Assembly (NCBI GenBank): GCA_947311845.1
Contig: CAMZMU010000041.1
Location: forward strand, 110,970,193 to 111,034,192
Length of the DNA: 64,000 nt
Direction: 5' to 3'
From: Poa pratensis
Taxonomy: Eukaryota > Streptophyta > Magnoliopsida > Poales > Poaceae
Part shown: positions 1-12,233 of the stretch, one piece after another
Position numbering within the stretch: position 1 is the first letter of the stretch
Layout of the letters: every line of letters starts with the position of its first letter
The notes under the pieces: generated by a model
The model's database searches: none
Told to the model about the DNA's origin: nothing
Seen by the model: the letters and a program-made list of their open reading frames with translations, nothing else
Program-made: the position numbers and the translations under genes

Positions 1-2320
1 GAAAGCGACTCGCAAACGCTGCGTCCTCTCCAGCGAATTCCACCACGATCCTAGTGCTCTGAATCACCGCGTACCAAACAACACCTCCAAGAAGGAAGGC
101 GACGACGACGACGCTGCTGCCCGGACTAGTCCTAGGGTTTCCCCCGGTACGCTCCGAGAAGCGGGAAAGAGGTACACCCGACGCCCTTCAAGAAGGAAGG
201 GCGACACTCTCAAGCGTCACCGCGTCGGTGCCACAACGGCAGGGATTTCTCCCGACCTCCAAAAAACCAAATCTCGGACAATCAGTAGCGCTCCACCAAA
301 CTTGCCGCCCACCAACACACGCAACCACGGTCTTGAAGTCACCATCGTCGTCTCACCATGGCAAACGTAGTAGGGCCGACCGACCGAGACGAGCAACCGT
401 GTAGACAAGGTCCGACAGAATCACAATCGCGCGGGAGGGTACTGCCTCCACCGAAAGCCGGTAGCCGACCGGACGCAACATCAAGAGCACACCGTGCCAC
501 TGGAGCCGGAGGGCGGCAGCAGCGCAGCCAGCTGGAGGACGTCCTCCACCGCCATGGACGGGTGCCGACCGGACACATCAGCAAGGACACACCAGGCCGG
601 GCAGGCCCGGTCGAGCCCCGGAGGGCTCGTAAAGTCCTTGCCGTCATGCTGCTGCACATAGGCCACCACCGCCGCTGCCCTCCAAATCGGCTCCAAAGGT
701 TCGGCCGGTCCCCGAGAGGCCCGCGAAGCTCCTGTCGTCACGCTGCAGCAAGGGCGAAGTTCTTTCGGTCATCCCCATCACAGGCCGCTCCTCAGCCACC
801 CGGAGGCAGCCCGACCGAGCCCGGCCTGACCCAGATCGAGCCCGAATGGGCCAGATCTAGGCCTGAGGGCCGGAACTCGGGCCCAGCTGCCCCGCCACCA
901 ACAGGGAGCGCCGCCAGCGCCGTTCGCCAGCCGTGCAGCACGCGGGAGAGCCCGGCGCCGCGATGGAACCAGTGTCGCCGAGGAACACCACTTGGAACCG
1001 AGCCACCCCGCGCCGCCCAGCATCCAAGAGGGTAGAGGCCGACGGCCCGCCGCCACCGGCGCCGCCCGGCCAAGGGGCCAAGCGCACGACACCGGCGACG
1101 GCGGGAGGGAGGTGTAGAGGGTGGGGAAGGGAGGAGGGAGCCGGCGGCGCGGCCCGGCCGCCGCGGGGGCGGCGTGGGTCGCGATAGGGAGGGGGTCGGG
1201 AGCCGAGTTGTGAAATACTCGCTGCTTCAGGAGATCAAGGAAGTCGTGTTTCGTGGGTCTTCCTCCCTTCGTGACCCAGACGAGCGAGTTGTGCACATGG
1301 ACACGCTGAACAATGATGCAGGCAGCAAGGATGGAGTCCAGAATCACAGCGAGGTCTGTCAGCATCTGGCTTGCCCTTGAGGATGTTCATGAGCTTGCCG
1401 ATGCCCTTCTCCATGAACTTCCATCCGTCCACCCGATGATCGCCTTCCCGTCCTGGCCTAGCGGAAGGGAGTGGCCAGAGTCCGACACCGCCCCACGGGA
1501 CCACATCCGGTCGCTGTCCCCACGTCCAGGTCCCTGCACCACATCTTGACGCCGTCCTGTTTCATCACCCGGCCTGATGTTCCCCTCTGGAGGATCTACC
1601 TGATGTTCCCCTGTGAAGAGTTCTCACCGGCTCTACGCGCCGCGGCCGCAACCAGGAGGAAGCTGGATTCGCAAACCGTAGAGGAGAAGGCTTTTTTTTT
1701 TTCGAACGTCGCCGCGTGGGTTTGGGAGATGGGGATAGGTCACGCTTCACGCGATTTAAATAGGCCGGTCAGGGACGAGTCCTTTACGATAGAGGAACGA
1801 ACAAAGTGTCCAGAACTTGTTATGATAGAGGGACGTACGAAACGAAAAAGTTGAACGGACCAAAACGGACGAACAAGAAGTCTTGCTTCTTTTATTATTG
1901 GGTAAAGATAAATTGATGAGGCTAGGTTTTCTCCCCCAATGCATTTATGGTTTTCTCTCGCAGAGATTTTACGTAAACTCGGTGTCCCTTTTTTATTTTC
2001 ATTTTACTTTGTTATTTGAGTGTCAATTTTGCGACGTGGTATGAATGTCGATTCGGTTTCAGGCAATCAATTAGGTCATCTGCAGAAGCAGGAATGATCA
2101 AGTTAAGTGGCCATAGAGGAAGTGAACGAACTAATTTTCGACAACATGTGTCACGAGGCTGAAATGGAAAACTCATCGAATATATTCCCTGCATAATTGT
2201 AAAAAAAATGGAGTTAAAGAAGAAAGGGTATCAAATCGAGAATCCCACCACGAGATATCAGATAAGCTGCGCATATACGCAGTTAACTTGCTCCGTCCAT
2301 TGAAAGCAAAAGCTAGCTAG
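1..2320. other. Unassigned GC-rich then AT-rich sequence, no supported gene
   Basis: The first 1.2 kb is very GC-rich and open in several frames on both strands, which at this composition is expected by chance. None of these frames has a recognisable domain or a convincing splice structure. The stretch from about 1.21 to 1.66 kb has a more gene-like composition on the minus strand but is broken by stops; it may be a decayed gene or transposon fragment. A T11 tract near 1,690 could be the tail of a minus-strand retroposon, but no flanking target duplication was found. From about 1.7 to 2.3 kb the sequence is AT-rich and looks like ordinary upstream DNA of the next gene. Confidence 0.4.
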
Positions 2321-2407
2321 CACGTGATTCCGATAGAAATGGGGTTAAATTAATTAAGTAGATGCTTGGTGTCGAGTGTAGACGTGCTGCCTAGCCAGGC
2401 TATAAGT
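2321..2407 (+). promoter_or_regulatory. Putative promoter of the glycine-rich protein gene: G-box and TATA
   Basis: A perfect G-box CACGTG lies at 2321-2326 and a TATA-like TATAAG at 2401-2406, about 70 bp before the ATG at 2471. That would give a 5' UTR of roughly 40 nt. G-boxes of this form are bound by bZIP and bHLH factors and occur in ABA- or light-responsive plant promoters. Function here is inferred only from motif and spacing. Confidence 0.45.
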
Positions 2408-2470
2408 AAATCGCCAGTACATGGACAGAATGAGCTTAGCTATAGCAACACCGTCTACCGATCGATCTCC

Positions 2471-3078
2471 ATGGGAGGTGGAAACAAGGATATCGGCACG
2501 AACAGTGACACGAACACCAGAGGGCTTGGATCGTACTACTCCTACTACCCAAGCGCCTACTCCTCTCCGCCCATCGCGTACCCTCCTCCACAAGCTGGGT
2601 ATGGCTGCCCTCCTGCTTACCCTTCTTACTACCCTCCACAAGGATATGGCCATGGCGGCTATCCATCAGCGGCGGGGTCGTACGGTTATCCACCCTCCAG
2701 CTATCCACACCATCAAGGCGGCTATCACGGTCTCTATTGTCGATCTCCACCTACCTACTTTGCTGAACTAGCTACTCGCTCGATCTGATATTTCATGAAC
2801 CGATGAATCAATTGATCATGCATGCAGGTCATGGAGGATCTGTGCTTGTTGCCGGCGGTGCAGCGGCAGCGGCCGCCTATGGCGCTCATCGCTTGAGCCA
2901 TGGCCACCATGGTGGATCATACTACCATCGTCCTGCAGGCTACCATCACCATTACGGCGGAAAGTTCAAGAGGCACCACGGACACTATGGCGGCAAGTTC
3001 AGGCATGGAAAGCACATGCGCTTCTTTGGAGGGAAGCATGGCTTCTTCCACGGAAAACACAAGATCAAGTGGAAGTAG
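2471..3078 (+). CDS. Glycine/tyrosine/histidine-rich protein, GRP-A3 type (two exons)
   Basis: Exons 2471-2729 and 2828-3078 join in phase 1 across a 98-bp GT-AG intron to give 169 residues. The protein starts MGGGNKD, as members of the plant 'glycine-rich protein A3' family do. A proline/tyrosine/glycine-rich first half (YPPQGYG-type repeats, about residues 20-85) is followed by a short alanine-rich hydrophobic stretch (VLVAGGAAAAAAYGAH, about 92-107) that is the family hallmark. The tail is rich in His, Lys and Gly and ends KIKWK. There is no signal peptide. The biochemical role of the family is not settled; it is often linked to cold or stress response. The ATG was chosen because it follows a TATA box at sensible spacing and gives the family N-terminus. 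The intron between the PYG-rich and AAAA segments restores the expected order. Confidence 0.85.
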
Positions 3079-3126
3079 CTGTAATTCGAAGGTACTGGAT
3101 CGGTCGATCGTGAGGAATGAATTGGA

Positions 3127-3132
3127 AATAAA
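3127..3132 (+). terminator. Polyadenylation signal of the glycine-rich protein gene
   Basis: A canonical AATAAA lies 49 bp after the stop codon and is overlapped by a second AATAAA-like run just downstream. Its position fits the 3' UTR of the gene ending at 3078. Confidence 0.5.
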
Positions 3133-3237
3133 ATAAATCCATGTATGTTCTTAGATGAATCCGTGTATTATATATGTCGTAATCAACTCAGGAAATCAGT
3201 TGTGGGCACGCACGACAACCATGACCATTTCTTCTTT

Positions 3238-3544
3238 TTTTTTGAGAACACAGTACAACACAGACGCTCACAAATACGCACATACACTCACCCCTATGAA
3301 CGCACGCACGCACACCCTACCCCTATGAGCACCTCTGAAGGACTGAGCCGGCAGATCTTGAGGTTGACGAAGTCACCACAGGCGCCTCGCTGTTGACGGG
3401 CACGTCACCTACCACTGAAAGAATAGCGCCGGATAATCCTGGAATAAATCCAGGTAAATGCAAACGCCCATGCCAAGTCTAGGACTTGAACCTGGGTGGG
3501 CTGGTTCCACCACAGGGAACCCAACCATCAGAGCCAAGCTCCGT
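3238..3544 (-). mobile_element. tRNA-derived SINE, minus strand, with 16-bp target duplication
   Basis: The 307-bp insert is flanked by a perfect 16-bp direct repeat TGACCATTTCTTCTTT (3222-3237 and 3545-3560). Read on the minus strand it begins AACGGAGCTTGGCTCTGATGG, with an A-box-like stretch (plus-strand 3519-3537), then a B box GGTTCAAGTCC (plus-strand 3482-3492), and ends in a run of A. Internal RNA polymerase III promoter boxes, a 3' A tail and a long target duplication define a SINE. It resembles Au-type grass SINEs in its tRNA-like head, but the family name is not certain. The perfect duplication suggests a fairly recent insertion, just downstream of the glycine-rich protein gene. Confidence 0.85.
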
Positions 3545-3611
3545 TGACCATTTCTTCTTTCGACACGGTGCATTTTTTTGCCTTTTCATTAATCCAGATG
3601 GAGCTAATAAA

Positions 3612-3763
3612 TATCACTCCGTTCCAAATTATAACATGTTCTAAATAGTTCAATGTGAAGTACATACGGACTAAAATGAGTGAATATACACACTGAAACA
3701 CGTCTAGATAAATGTGAATCTGGAAAAAGTAAAAACATTTTATAACTCGGAACAGAGAGAATA
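3612..3763. mobile_element. Degenerate Stowaway-like MITE
   Basis: The left end carries CACTCCGTTCCAAATTATAAC and the right end TATAACTCGGAACAGAGAG. These are imperfect inverted repeats of the CTCCCTCCGTTCC type typical of Stowaway/Mariner MITEs. The interior (about 150 bp, with ACGGACTAAAATGAGTG) also looks like this group. Ends are eroded, so the TA duplication cannot be fixed exactly. Confidence 0.55.
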
Positions 3764-3978
3764 TGAACTAAATTAAGCCAAAGAGGCACAAAAATTGTAC
3801 CAAGTGTTTTGCACATGCCATAGTACGCATTGCAGTGTCTCTCTTGATAGGATCGGCAATGATAGTTGGGAGCGTGGCAACTTAAGCTCATCGTCACCGT
3901 TGTAAAAGTGTTGAAGAATTTTTCTCCAGATGATACCAAGTGTGTTAATAGAATCAGGAAATAAAAACAGAAAACCCT

Positions 3979-4320
3979 GAAAAAGAAGTGCCAATTAGGG
4001 TTAGCTTGAGGCCTATTAATAGCGTTAACATAATCGAGCATGGCGTTGTATACTAAGTGATTCAACTCATTCATTTGCCGAGCGATTTCTGCTATTTGAT
4101 AATCAGATACTACGCGGTGATGGTGCCCTAAAGATCCTTTTGAAGGTTGAACGTCTCTGTAGACTTGTCTTGGTGCAATTTCTGCAACGCCTTATGCCTG
4201 GCATTTTTTCTTGAGCACTTTATAGGCTTGACGTTGATCTTCTGACAGCTCCACGAAGGTGGGTTTGATTCTGTTGCCGGAGACGATCTCTCGCCGGTTG
4301 ACGATCTTGGAACCGATCAT
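3979..4320 (-). pseudogene. Decayed LTR-retrotransposon gag N-terminus
   Basis: From an ATG at 4320 the minus strand reads in one frame for more than 100 codons, interrupted by one internal TAA at about codon 42. The part before the stop is charged, and the part after it is helical and Asn/Gln/Arg-rich. It then runs into short hydrophobic noise near 3,975. Its position just downstream of a TATA-bearing repeat-like region (4321-4817) fits the start of a gag gene in a minus-strand LTR element. No protease, reverse transcriptase or integrase is visible nearby, so the element is truncated. Assignment to gag is inferred from layout and composition, not from a diagnostic motif. Confidence 0.4.
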
Positions 4321-4817
4321 TGTTGTCTGATTGAAGATTGAATCATACCCCAGCGGAGTGGCCAAAATGCGTGTTCTTGTCTACACAGAACACACCATCG
4401 TTTACCCACAGAGACATGGGTGATGCACCGCAATCTTTCATGGAGGCCAAGTAGAAGCGTGATACGCAAGACATTCCAGCCGGCTCTTTTCAACCAGACA
4501 CCACACTCGCCAGGGAGAGACCCCGTCAGGACTCGCAGCGATGATTCGCTGAGCTGGGTCAATTTTCTCGCCCCTTAGCTCGGTTCTCGACCAGACGGAC
4601 GAATCACGCGTTACAATCGTTGTTTGAGCGAAAGCATTGACAAACATAGAGGATAACATGTGGATTGAAGGTAAAGGTACAATCGATTGATTTGTGTGTA
4701 GGTTACTATCGGTCATCGCCCTTGCATTATATAGGGCGGCTAGACTTTCCCGTGCAAGTCACGGTCTACGCATACATGAATTTGAGTACAGCTCCTACTC
4801 TACGCTAAACTAGGAAA
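4321..4817 (-). promoter_or_regulatory. Probable LTR promoter region of the decayed minus-strand element
   Basis: On the minus strand a TATA box (CTATATAATG, about 4724-4733) lies upstream of a leader that runs into the decayed gag. No gene is recognised in it. The right-hand continuation has been displaced by the hAT-like insertion that starts at 4826; it resumes at 14075 on the far side of that element. Ends of the LTR were not found. Confidence 0.35.
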
Positions 4818-4869
4818 GTCTCCGGCAGGGGCGGAGCCAGGATTTCGACATAGGGGAGGCGAGATTGTG

Positions 4870-5736
4870 ATGGTCAGATGTGAAGTATTGTATATCAAGA
4901 TATCAAACAAAAAATGGTATATTAACATATGGTTTTTCTTAGCAAACGAGCTTGCCTTGTCGATTTCTACTAGAGAAACGGCCGAGTCATCTTATAAAGA
5001 TATAGATCTAAATAAAAAATCATAGTAAGATATCAACATATATATGGTTGGCAAAGCCATTACATGAATATAAATTATCTCAATCATCAAATATCTACCA
5101 TTTTATGATTTCAGTTATAGCTCCGTATTGAAGACTTAAATCAAGTAAAAAAAAGATAAGATCTTAAATTTCAGCACCAGGCCAGATTCAAGATTTACAC
5201 AATTAGCATGGAAAATCAATCCATTATATTCTTTTTCTTTCTTTATGACTAATGGAACTAGAAAAATTGAAACAAAAGGGGATCTATATAGGATTAGAAG
5301 ACGCACATCACATATATTGTAATGTGTACCTTAAACAAATAATCCGGTTGCAAGATGAAGGGATTGTGATGCGGACGTACAGCAAGTGGCAACGAGCCGT
5401 CGACGCCACAACCACGAGCGGCGTTGCCGTATTCGCCGTCACTCAGCTGATGTACAAGCCGGGAGCTTCGCCTACTAGAATTACTAACTATATGAAAGAT
5501 GCGCGATTTCTCGGCCTCTCAGTGATCGGCTACTGTAGCTAGCTACAGTAGCTACAGTGTTCAACAGTTCTTCGATCCACGCCGTCCGCTGCCGATCCGA
5601 CGGCCCTCACGCACACCCCGTGACGCTTTTGTAAAAAATCCCCTCCCAAAAACATATATCAACCCGCAATCTAGGAAAACGTGAGGCGATGGACTGATTT
5701 GACAATTCCGAAAAAGTCACGGATTTTTTTGCAAAA
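4870..5736. other. hAT interior, no gene seen
   Basis: AT-rich filler with no recognisable domain. A perfect 18-bp palindrome ACTGTAGCTAGCTACAGT lies at 5532-5549 beside GCTACAGT repeats. A short open frame at 5252-5542 has no family resemblance and is not called. Confidence 0.4.
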
Positions 5737-5741
5737 ACATC

Positions 5742-7308
5742 TGATACGTCTCAAACGTATCTATAATTTTTGATGTTCCATGCTGATATTATATCAATTG
5801 CTACATGTTTTGGTTACACTTTATATCATTTTTATGCATTTTCTGGGACTAACTATTAACAAGATGCCACAGTGCCAGTTTCCTGTTTTCTGCTGTTTTT
5901 GGTTTCAGAAAATCTATTAAGGAAATATTCCCGGAATTGGACGAAACAAAAGACATCGTCAATAATATCACGAGGAGATCACGGAGTCCAAAGGGGAGTC
6001 GGAGCAGACCCACCAGGGGGCCACGCCACACTAGGGCGCGGCCCAGGGTGGGCCCGCGCCCCCCTATGGCATGGTGGCCCCCCTCGGCCACCGACGCCGC
6101 CTCTTCGCCTATATATTGTCCGCGACGCGAAAACCCTATTACGGTCGATCATATTCCATGAAAAGTTCCGTCGCGGCCGTCATCGTCAATCTCAGATCGG
6201 AGTTCTGAAGCTCTTCCCGGCACCCTGCCGGAGGGGAGATCATCACCGGAGGGCTCTACATCACCATGCCTGCCTCCGGAGTGATGCGTGAGTAGTCCAC
6301 CCCTGGACTACGGGTCCATAGCAGTAGCTAGATGGTTGTCTCTCTACCTTGTGCTTCCATGTTTAGATCTTGTGAGCTGCCTAACATGATCAAGATCATC
6401 TTATTGTAATGCTAGATGTTGTGTTTGCTGGGATCCGATGAATATTGATACCATGTTTATTCAAGTTGTTTATCTATGTGCTCTTGATCTTGCATGCTCT
6501 CCGTTGCTAGTAGATGCTTTGGCCAAGTAGATGCTTGTGACTCCAAGAGGGGGTATTTATGCTCGATAGTGGGTTCAGTCTCTAGATATCTGGATCAGTG
6601 ACAGAAAGGTCTAAGATGGTAGATGTGCTGTTGCTACTAGGGATAAAACATTGGTGCAGTGTCCAAGGGCACTTGTATTGATTACATTACACACTTTACT
6701 TTATGCAATAATCTGTTGTTAGCAACTTAATACTGAATAGGATGCGGATGCTGCCTTAAAGGTGGATTATTTAGGCATAGATGCGGTTGGAATAACGGTC
6801 TATATACTTTGTTGTAATGCCCAACTAGATTTCATAGTAGACATCTTGGCATGTATTGCATTGTTATGCCCTCTCTATTTGTCAATTGCCCAGCTGTAAT
6901 TTGTTTACCCAACATGCTAGTTATCTGTTCTGAGAGAGACACCACTAGTGAACTGTGGACCCTGGTCCAATTTTCTCATACTGTTTACACAACCTGCTGC
7001 AATCATCTGTTTCCTGTTACTTGCTGTTTTTCCTGCTGTTTTCCACACCATACGTTTAACTCTTTGTTTCTGCAAGACCGGAGAGATTGACAACCTCTCT
7101 GTTTCGTGTTGGGCAAAGTTCTGGTTTGTGTCTGTGCAGATTCCACGTTGGTGCAAGCTCTCTAGCGCCAGGGGGAGTCAACATCAACAACCTTCCGATA
7201 GATCGTCAAGTTCTACTGGATTGATAACCTTGGTAGATTTCTCAAGGGAAAACTTCTGCTGTCTACATCATAACATTCCTCTTGGGGTTCACCAACACGT
7301 AGCCATCA
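5742..7308 (+). mobile_element. Gypsy-type solo LTR (TGATACGTC family)
   Basis: A 1,567-bp sequence starts TGATACGTCTCAAACGTATC and ends in TAGCCATCA, giving the TG...CA of an LTR. It is flanked by a perfect 5-bp duplication ACATC (5737-5741 and 7309-7313). It contains a TATATATT near 6,110 and the layout of the long TGATACGTCTC Triticeae gypsy LTRs. There is no internal domain, so it is a solo LTR left by LTR-LTR recombination. Short open frames inside it are spurious. The exact family name needs a repeat-library search. Confidence 0.85.
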
Positions 7309-7313
7309 ACATC

Positions 7314-7790
7314 CCGCAGAATCCCCTCCCCTCTCTCTTTCCCCGCGCGACGGCGAAGCCACCGCCGGCGCCGACGCGCTCCGCCGCTCCTCCGGTCCTC
7401 CTCCGACGAATCCACCGCCACAGCGAGCTCCGCCGCCTCCCTTCTGTCTCCTCGCCGAGTATCGGCCGCCGGGATGCCCGCAAACGCCGCCAGACCACCG
7501 CGGTTCGCCTCGGCGTCCGCCGCCGTGAGTTTGCTCCCCGCCGGCGAATCCCTTGACCTTTTAGTCCGCCGCGCCGCCCGTTCTGTCCGCCTCGATCTCC
7601 TCTCACGGATCCACGCCATCCCAACCCAGCGCGCATGCGCCACTGCTCCACCGTGAGCAGCCCAGCACCGCCGCGTCCATCGTCGGCTTACGTCACCTGA
7701 TGTCGTCATACCGGGCCCACAAGTCAGCAATTTCGCAATTTCGTGAATAATATCCATAATTAATAAAACACTGACGTGTGGGCCTTCCCT
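7314..7790. other. GC-rich gene-like patch inside the hAT element
   Basis: A CpG-rich stretch with CCGCC repeats resembles a grass 5' exon or UTR and ends near TACGTCACCTGATGTCGTCA. It stands out sharply from the AT-rich DNA on its right. It may be a captured host gene fragment, but the frames are uninformative and no protein was recognised. Confidence 0.35.
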
Positions 7791-7912
7791 GTCAGATATT
7801 TCATAATTACAAACATTTTCAAAATTTATAAAATAGATATCTTCCGATCTGTTAATCAAAAAAATGCAAAAAATATATCTAAATACGCAGAAAAAAAAGC
7901 ACGAAATTGCAC

Positions 7913-8540
7913 CAAATATGCATTGCAACAAATTTTCAGATTCACACGAAAACTAAGAAATGTTCATCAAATTAATATCAACCTTACAGAAAAATTAAAC
8001 AAAATTAGACGAAATATCCATTGTAACAAATTTTCAAAATTTACACGCAGACTAAGAAATGTTAATTTTGTCGACGGTTTTCCGTCTATTGCACTGATAA
8101 AATCTTTCGCACTAAACAAAACCGTAAAACTAAAAACTTTTAATCCGTGAATCAGAAAAAAAATCTGCATTTGCAGAAAGATTTAACAAATTTGCATCAA
8201 ATATCCATTGTAACAAAATAATTTTCAAAAATACCCGAAAACTAAGAAATGTTCATCAAATTAATATCGATCTTACAGAAAAATTAAACAAAACTACACG
8301 AAATATCCATTGTAACCAATTTTCAAATTTTATATGAAGACTAAGAAATGTTAATTTTGTCGACGGTTTTCCTATCTATTGCACTGATAAAATCTTTCGC
8401 ACTAAAAAAAACCGTAAAACTAAAAACTTTTAATCTGTGAATCAGAAAAACAGATATATATATCTACATTTGCAGAGAGATTTAACAAATTTGCATCAAA
8501 TATCCATTGTAATAGAATTTCAGATTTCCCACAAAAAACA
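7913..8540. repeat. Imperfect tandem duplication, about 290-bp unit
   Basis: Two units (7913-8197 and 8198-8496) and the start of a third share long identical blocks. Examples are AAACTAAGAAATGTTCATCA, GTTAATTTTGTCGACGGTTT and GCACTGATAAAATCTTTCGC in the same order. Units differ by substitutions and small indels (285 versus 299 bp). AT-rich, no coding potential. It belongs to the interior of the hAT element. Confidence 0.85.
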
Positions 8541-9744
8541 ACGCAATGTTCATTCCGTTGATGATTCCTCCGGTTATTTCTCCGAATAATGCTTTCTCAC
8601 TAAAAAAATATACAAAATTTCTCATAAGTTTCACATTCAAACATTGAAATGAATATTACGAATTAGTCAACATTTGGAGATATTCTAATTCAGTAAACAT
8701 CAATGCAAAACATATTTTTGTAATTTCAATTGGTCAATATTTGGAGATACTCCAATTCAGTAAATAATAATGGAAAATAAAATCACATTCCAACATTTAG
8801 AATTGCTAAATGATTACAGATACTCTACAATACATAAACATGCTCACAAACATGTTTGAATATTTTGAAATGGTCAATATTCGGACATACTTTAAATTAG
8901 TAAACATTAATGAAAATTTTCCAAATAATTCTTCTATTTTGCAAATGTTTTCCAAATAATTCTTCTATTTTCTCACTAAAGAAAAACAAAGTTCCAAACT
9001 TTCCCGAATTGTAATCTCGAATAAAAAAATGCATTAGTACTAACTACGTACTTAAATTAAATATTATTTGGAAAATAGAAACATATTTGAACATTTTGGA
9101 GATACTCCAAAACATATCAACATGCTCCGAGAAATAAATGATACTAATTAATGCCAAAATACAAACATATTTAAACAATTCAAATTAACTAATATTTGTA
9201 TACAATCTAAGTGGACTTCATCTAATTATGTTTTTGAAATTAATAAATGCTCACAAAATACATATTTTCTGATTATCGAGTTATCTTACAAATTTATGAA
9301 AAAAATACAACCATTTCTGAACAATGCAATTTCCTAAGTATTTCGAGATACCCTAAACGACAAATTCCAGCAAATTTAAACATTTTCAACCCCGACGGTT
9401 GCACCGTGTCACCACGCCAAATTGCCTAAAAAAATTAAAATTAGCAAATGTTCAAATTTATGAAAAAAATACAAACTAACAAAATCGCGACATGACGCCG
9501 CGTTAAATTCCACTAGTCTCTTATTAGGCTCGGCCCAATGTCCGCGCTTACTGCTTCTTCGCCCGCGCACGCGCGAGACTTTGTCCTACGAAGTCAAGCG
9601 CACGCCCGCGTGGCTTCCGGCAGCAAAACAAATCCCAAAAAATCTTAGTTCAGTTACCGATTCTTACTCATGCACGTTGTCTTTTTTTTTTGCGTGCTGT
9701 GATGTACGTCGTGTAGAAGCAGTATGCTGGGTAACTCGTGTACT
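8541..9744. other. AT-rich hAT interior, no gene seen
   Basis: Low-complexity AT-rich DNA with recurring short words such as TTTGGAGATACTCCAA and CAAACATTTTGAA, suggesting a decayed tandem array. A GC-rich patch near 9,480-9,620 resembles transposon subterminal sequence. No open frame with family resemblance. Confidence 0.45.
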
Positions 9745-12233
9745 TCTATACTACTATTAAAAGAGCAAACTTGTGTTGATACATTGAATCTGATCCCTTC
9801 AATATTTGGCCAACGGTCCAGATCGTTCCAATGTTTGACAACTCAACACAAATCCACTTTTGCCCGTTTTACCCTCCCACCAAATCACATAATACTGCTA
9901 ATATCATCGTACCGATTCGTTTTATTTCGTTTCGTGATAATTACGAGATTTACCACTAAAAGAAATTACCACCGGTGGCCGTCACGGCCACGGAACTAGA
10001 TCGGCGCGGGGACGAGATGCGATGCGATGCGAATGAACCATGGCAACCGCCCGGCTACTTCATCCCGCATCTCCTTCCGTCTCCTCCCATGGAGATTCCC
10101 TGCCACCGCCGCCCAGACATTCAACTTCCCCCACCGGCGGCCATCCAAGATCTCCCCCCATGGCCAGCGTGGGCTCCAGCAGGAGGCTTCCTCCTTGCCC
10201 TCGCAGATACCGCGCAACATGTGACGCCATGAGAAAATCTGCTCCTCTCTCTGGTCATCTGGATCTTGCCCAAGCCCAAAAGCCACCGAGTCCTCGCCCC
10301 GATCCCAACCTAGGTCCTGGATGTCGCCGTCTTACCCCATCCCCTACTTCTCCATCAGCATCCTCTCTCTCCATAACTACCTGTTGTGTCTGCTGATCAA
10401 TCGACCCCGAGCCAGCGGTCCCCCGACGACCAGTCCCTTCTCTGCTCCCTCCTCCTTCCCAAGGAGCTCCCGCCGCCAGCCCACGCCGGTGAGCTCCCAG
10501 GCAGGAGCTCCTATCTCCCGGCCGGCCGGACGCACCGGATCCATGCAGCCCGTGAGCTGCTGCCGCAAACTCGGATTGGCCCTGCTCCTGCAATGGCTTG
10601 CCTTAACAGGTAGCCCGCAGCCTCCCGTCCTGTCGTGCTCCACTTCTTCGTCCACGTGCTCTCACCGGCAAACGAGATGCGCAGTTCGTGCCTTTGCTTC
10701 GTGCAAGTAGCACCAGTACACGCACGCATCAGTAGCTCTTTTAGCTTCAGTACACATGTTGCCTGGGGTTATCTGTTGTGTTTCCCTTTTGATTTGTGCT
10801 AGGTTACATCTTGCCGTGGAAAAGGAGATAGCAGCTCGATTGATTCTGTTTCTGATGCACAAGAGCACAGCTTAGCCTTTCTCTCTTGGGTCAATAAATT
10901 ATTTGTCTTTACTAAACATTATCAAATTGTCAATGGGCTTATCTCATTAGTTTCTTCAGTACAAGTGCAAAATTGGCAAGCATCAGCGGTTCTTCAGTTT
11001 CTGATGCACAAAGCACAGGTTAGCCTTTCTTAACCTGAACCAAAAATATACATTGTTATAGTTTATTTAAAAGGACCTTGCCCGTCCTTCACCAGGAACA
11101 CGTATACCAAGAGCTCGCCCACCTATTTCGAGGAGTCTAGGTCGCCGCATCCAGGCCAAGTTCTGACGCGTAAGCGCAGCTACTGAAGTTTCATCTTGAA
11201 ACTGGATGCTGAACAGAAGAATCTTGCGATGTGTGACTTGCCTCCACTCACATAGGATTGATATATATTAGTGTATTTAGACTTGCAACAGCTACTAACA
11301 AAAAAAATATGGCATGGAGGAAAAATTATAGGTTAAGTTGCAGCTTCTTAAACTGCAATTATCTATATACTTCCAGCAATGCAGTAATCAATATTTCGAA
11401 GGTGTTTCTTGTCTGACATATTGTTTTAATCTATTAGGTATTAAGGTGTAAATGGTTCAGATCATTTTTGTTTTCTTGGTTGTAGATTAACTTTTGTAGG
11501 AACTGGGAAGCTAAACCTGAAGTTCCAGTCCTTTTGGGAAAATGGGGCATATAGTACTGTAATATAGAACATTACGTACTAGGGCTTTGAGTGGAGATCT
11601 CACCATACATTTGATTTTGGTTTATCTAGCTACTGAAGAAACATGTATGATTGGCTAGAGCAAGTACGTAAGATGCCTTTTGGTTCTACACTCCTATATA
11701 AGATTTCAATGATCATTATTTAATTTATGGTTCCTTGTTAAATTTTGAAGCATTATAGGTCTCACCTTCTGATGGTTATCGTTCTATTTTGCTATCAATA
11801 AGGAATCCGGACATGTTTTGGCTCAGAACTAAATTGTTAGTTCGATTGTGTGTGACTTTCTAAACCTTGTGTTGATTTTGATCCACTGAGGAAGTCTGAG
11901 TAGTGTGCCGGGATGAGATTTTGTCTGAGACATTAGTCCTTATCCATATTGTTGGTTCAGACTGGCACAGTGCACATCAGAGCATGGATAGGGAGCTTGT
12001 GCTTTTGTTTCTCAGGGCTTCACTGATTTGAATATTTTTTAACTATTTGCTATTATTGGTTATTAATAAAGCTCTGAAACCATTCGTTAGTTTTATATTG
12101 CTCAACACGAAGTGTTTTAACGGATTGTATTTTCAAAATGATTGGCTTATTAATGAAAAGACATATCTATAAATTGAATACATTCTAATACTTTGACTCG
12201 ATTATACGTGCGTTGCACGTGCAAATTTACTAG
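9745..12233 (+). mobile_element. Non-autonomous Helitron, 2.5 kb
   Basis: The 5' end reads TCTATACTACTATTAAAAG, the grass Helitron start (TC then TATACT). The 3' end reads CTAG followed by T. A perfect hairpin ACGTGC-GTT-GCACGT (12206-12220) lies 9 nt before the final CTAG. These are the three structural marks of Helitrons. There is no terminal inverted repeat and no target duplication, as expected. No RepHel protein is present. The GC-rich segment at about 9,980-10,710 looks like captured exon-like sequence but no product was identified. The base before the element is T rather than the usual A. Confidence 0.8.
12206..12233 (+). other. Helitron 3' terminal hairpin and CTAG
   Basis: Stem ACGTGC/GCACGT of 6 bp with a GTT loop, then GCAAATTTACTAG to the end. 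Helitron transposases use such a hairpin as the termination signal for rolling-circle replication. Confidence 0.8.

Noticed and set aside
358..1365. Long open frames of 195-225 codons on both strands
   Set aside because: They overlap one another in GC-rich DNA, have biased composition, no domain and no splice logic; long frames are expected by chance here.
5532..5549. 18-bp perfect palindrome as an operator site
   Set aside because: It belongs to a local GCTACAGT repeat cluster inside a transposon; no neighbouring gene to regulate.
7263..7931. 222-codon minus-strand ORF
   Set aside because: It crosses the end of a solo LTR and a GC-rich patch, so it joins unrelated sequences.
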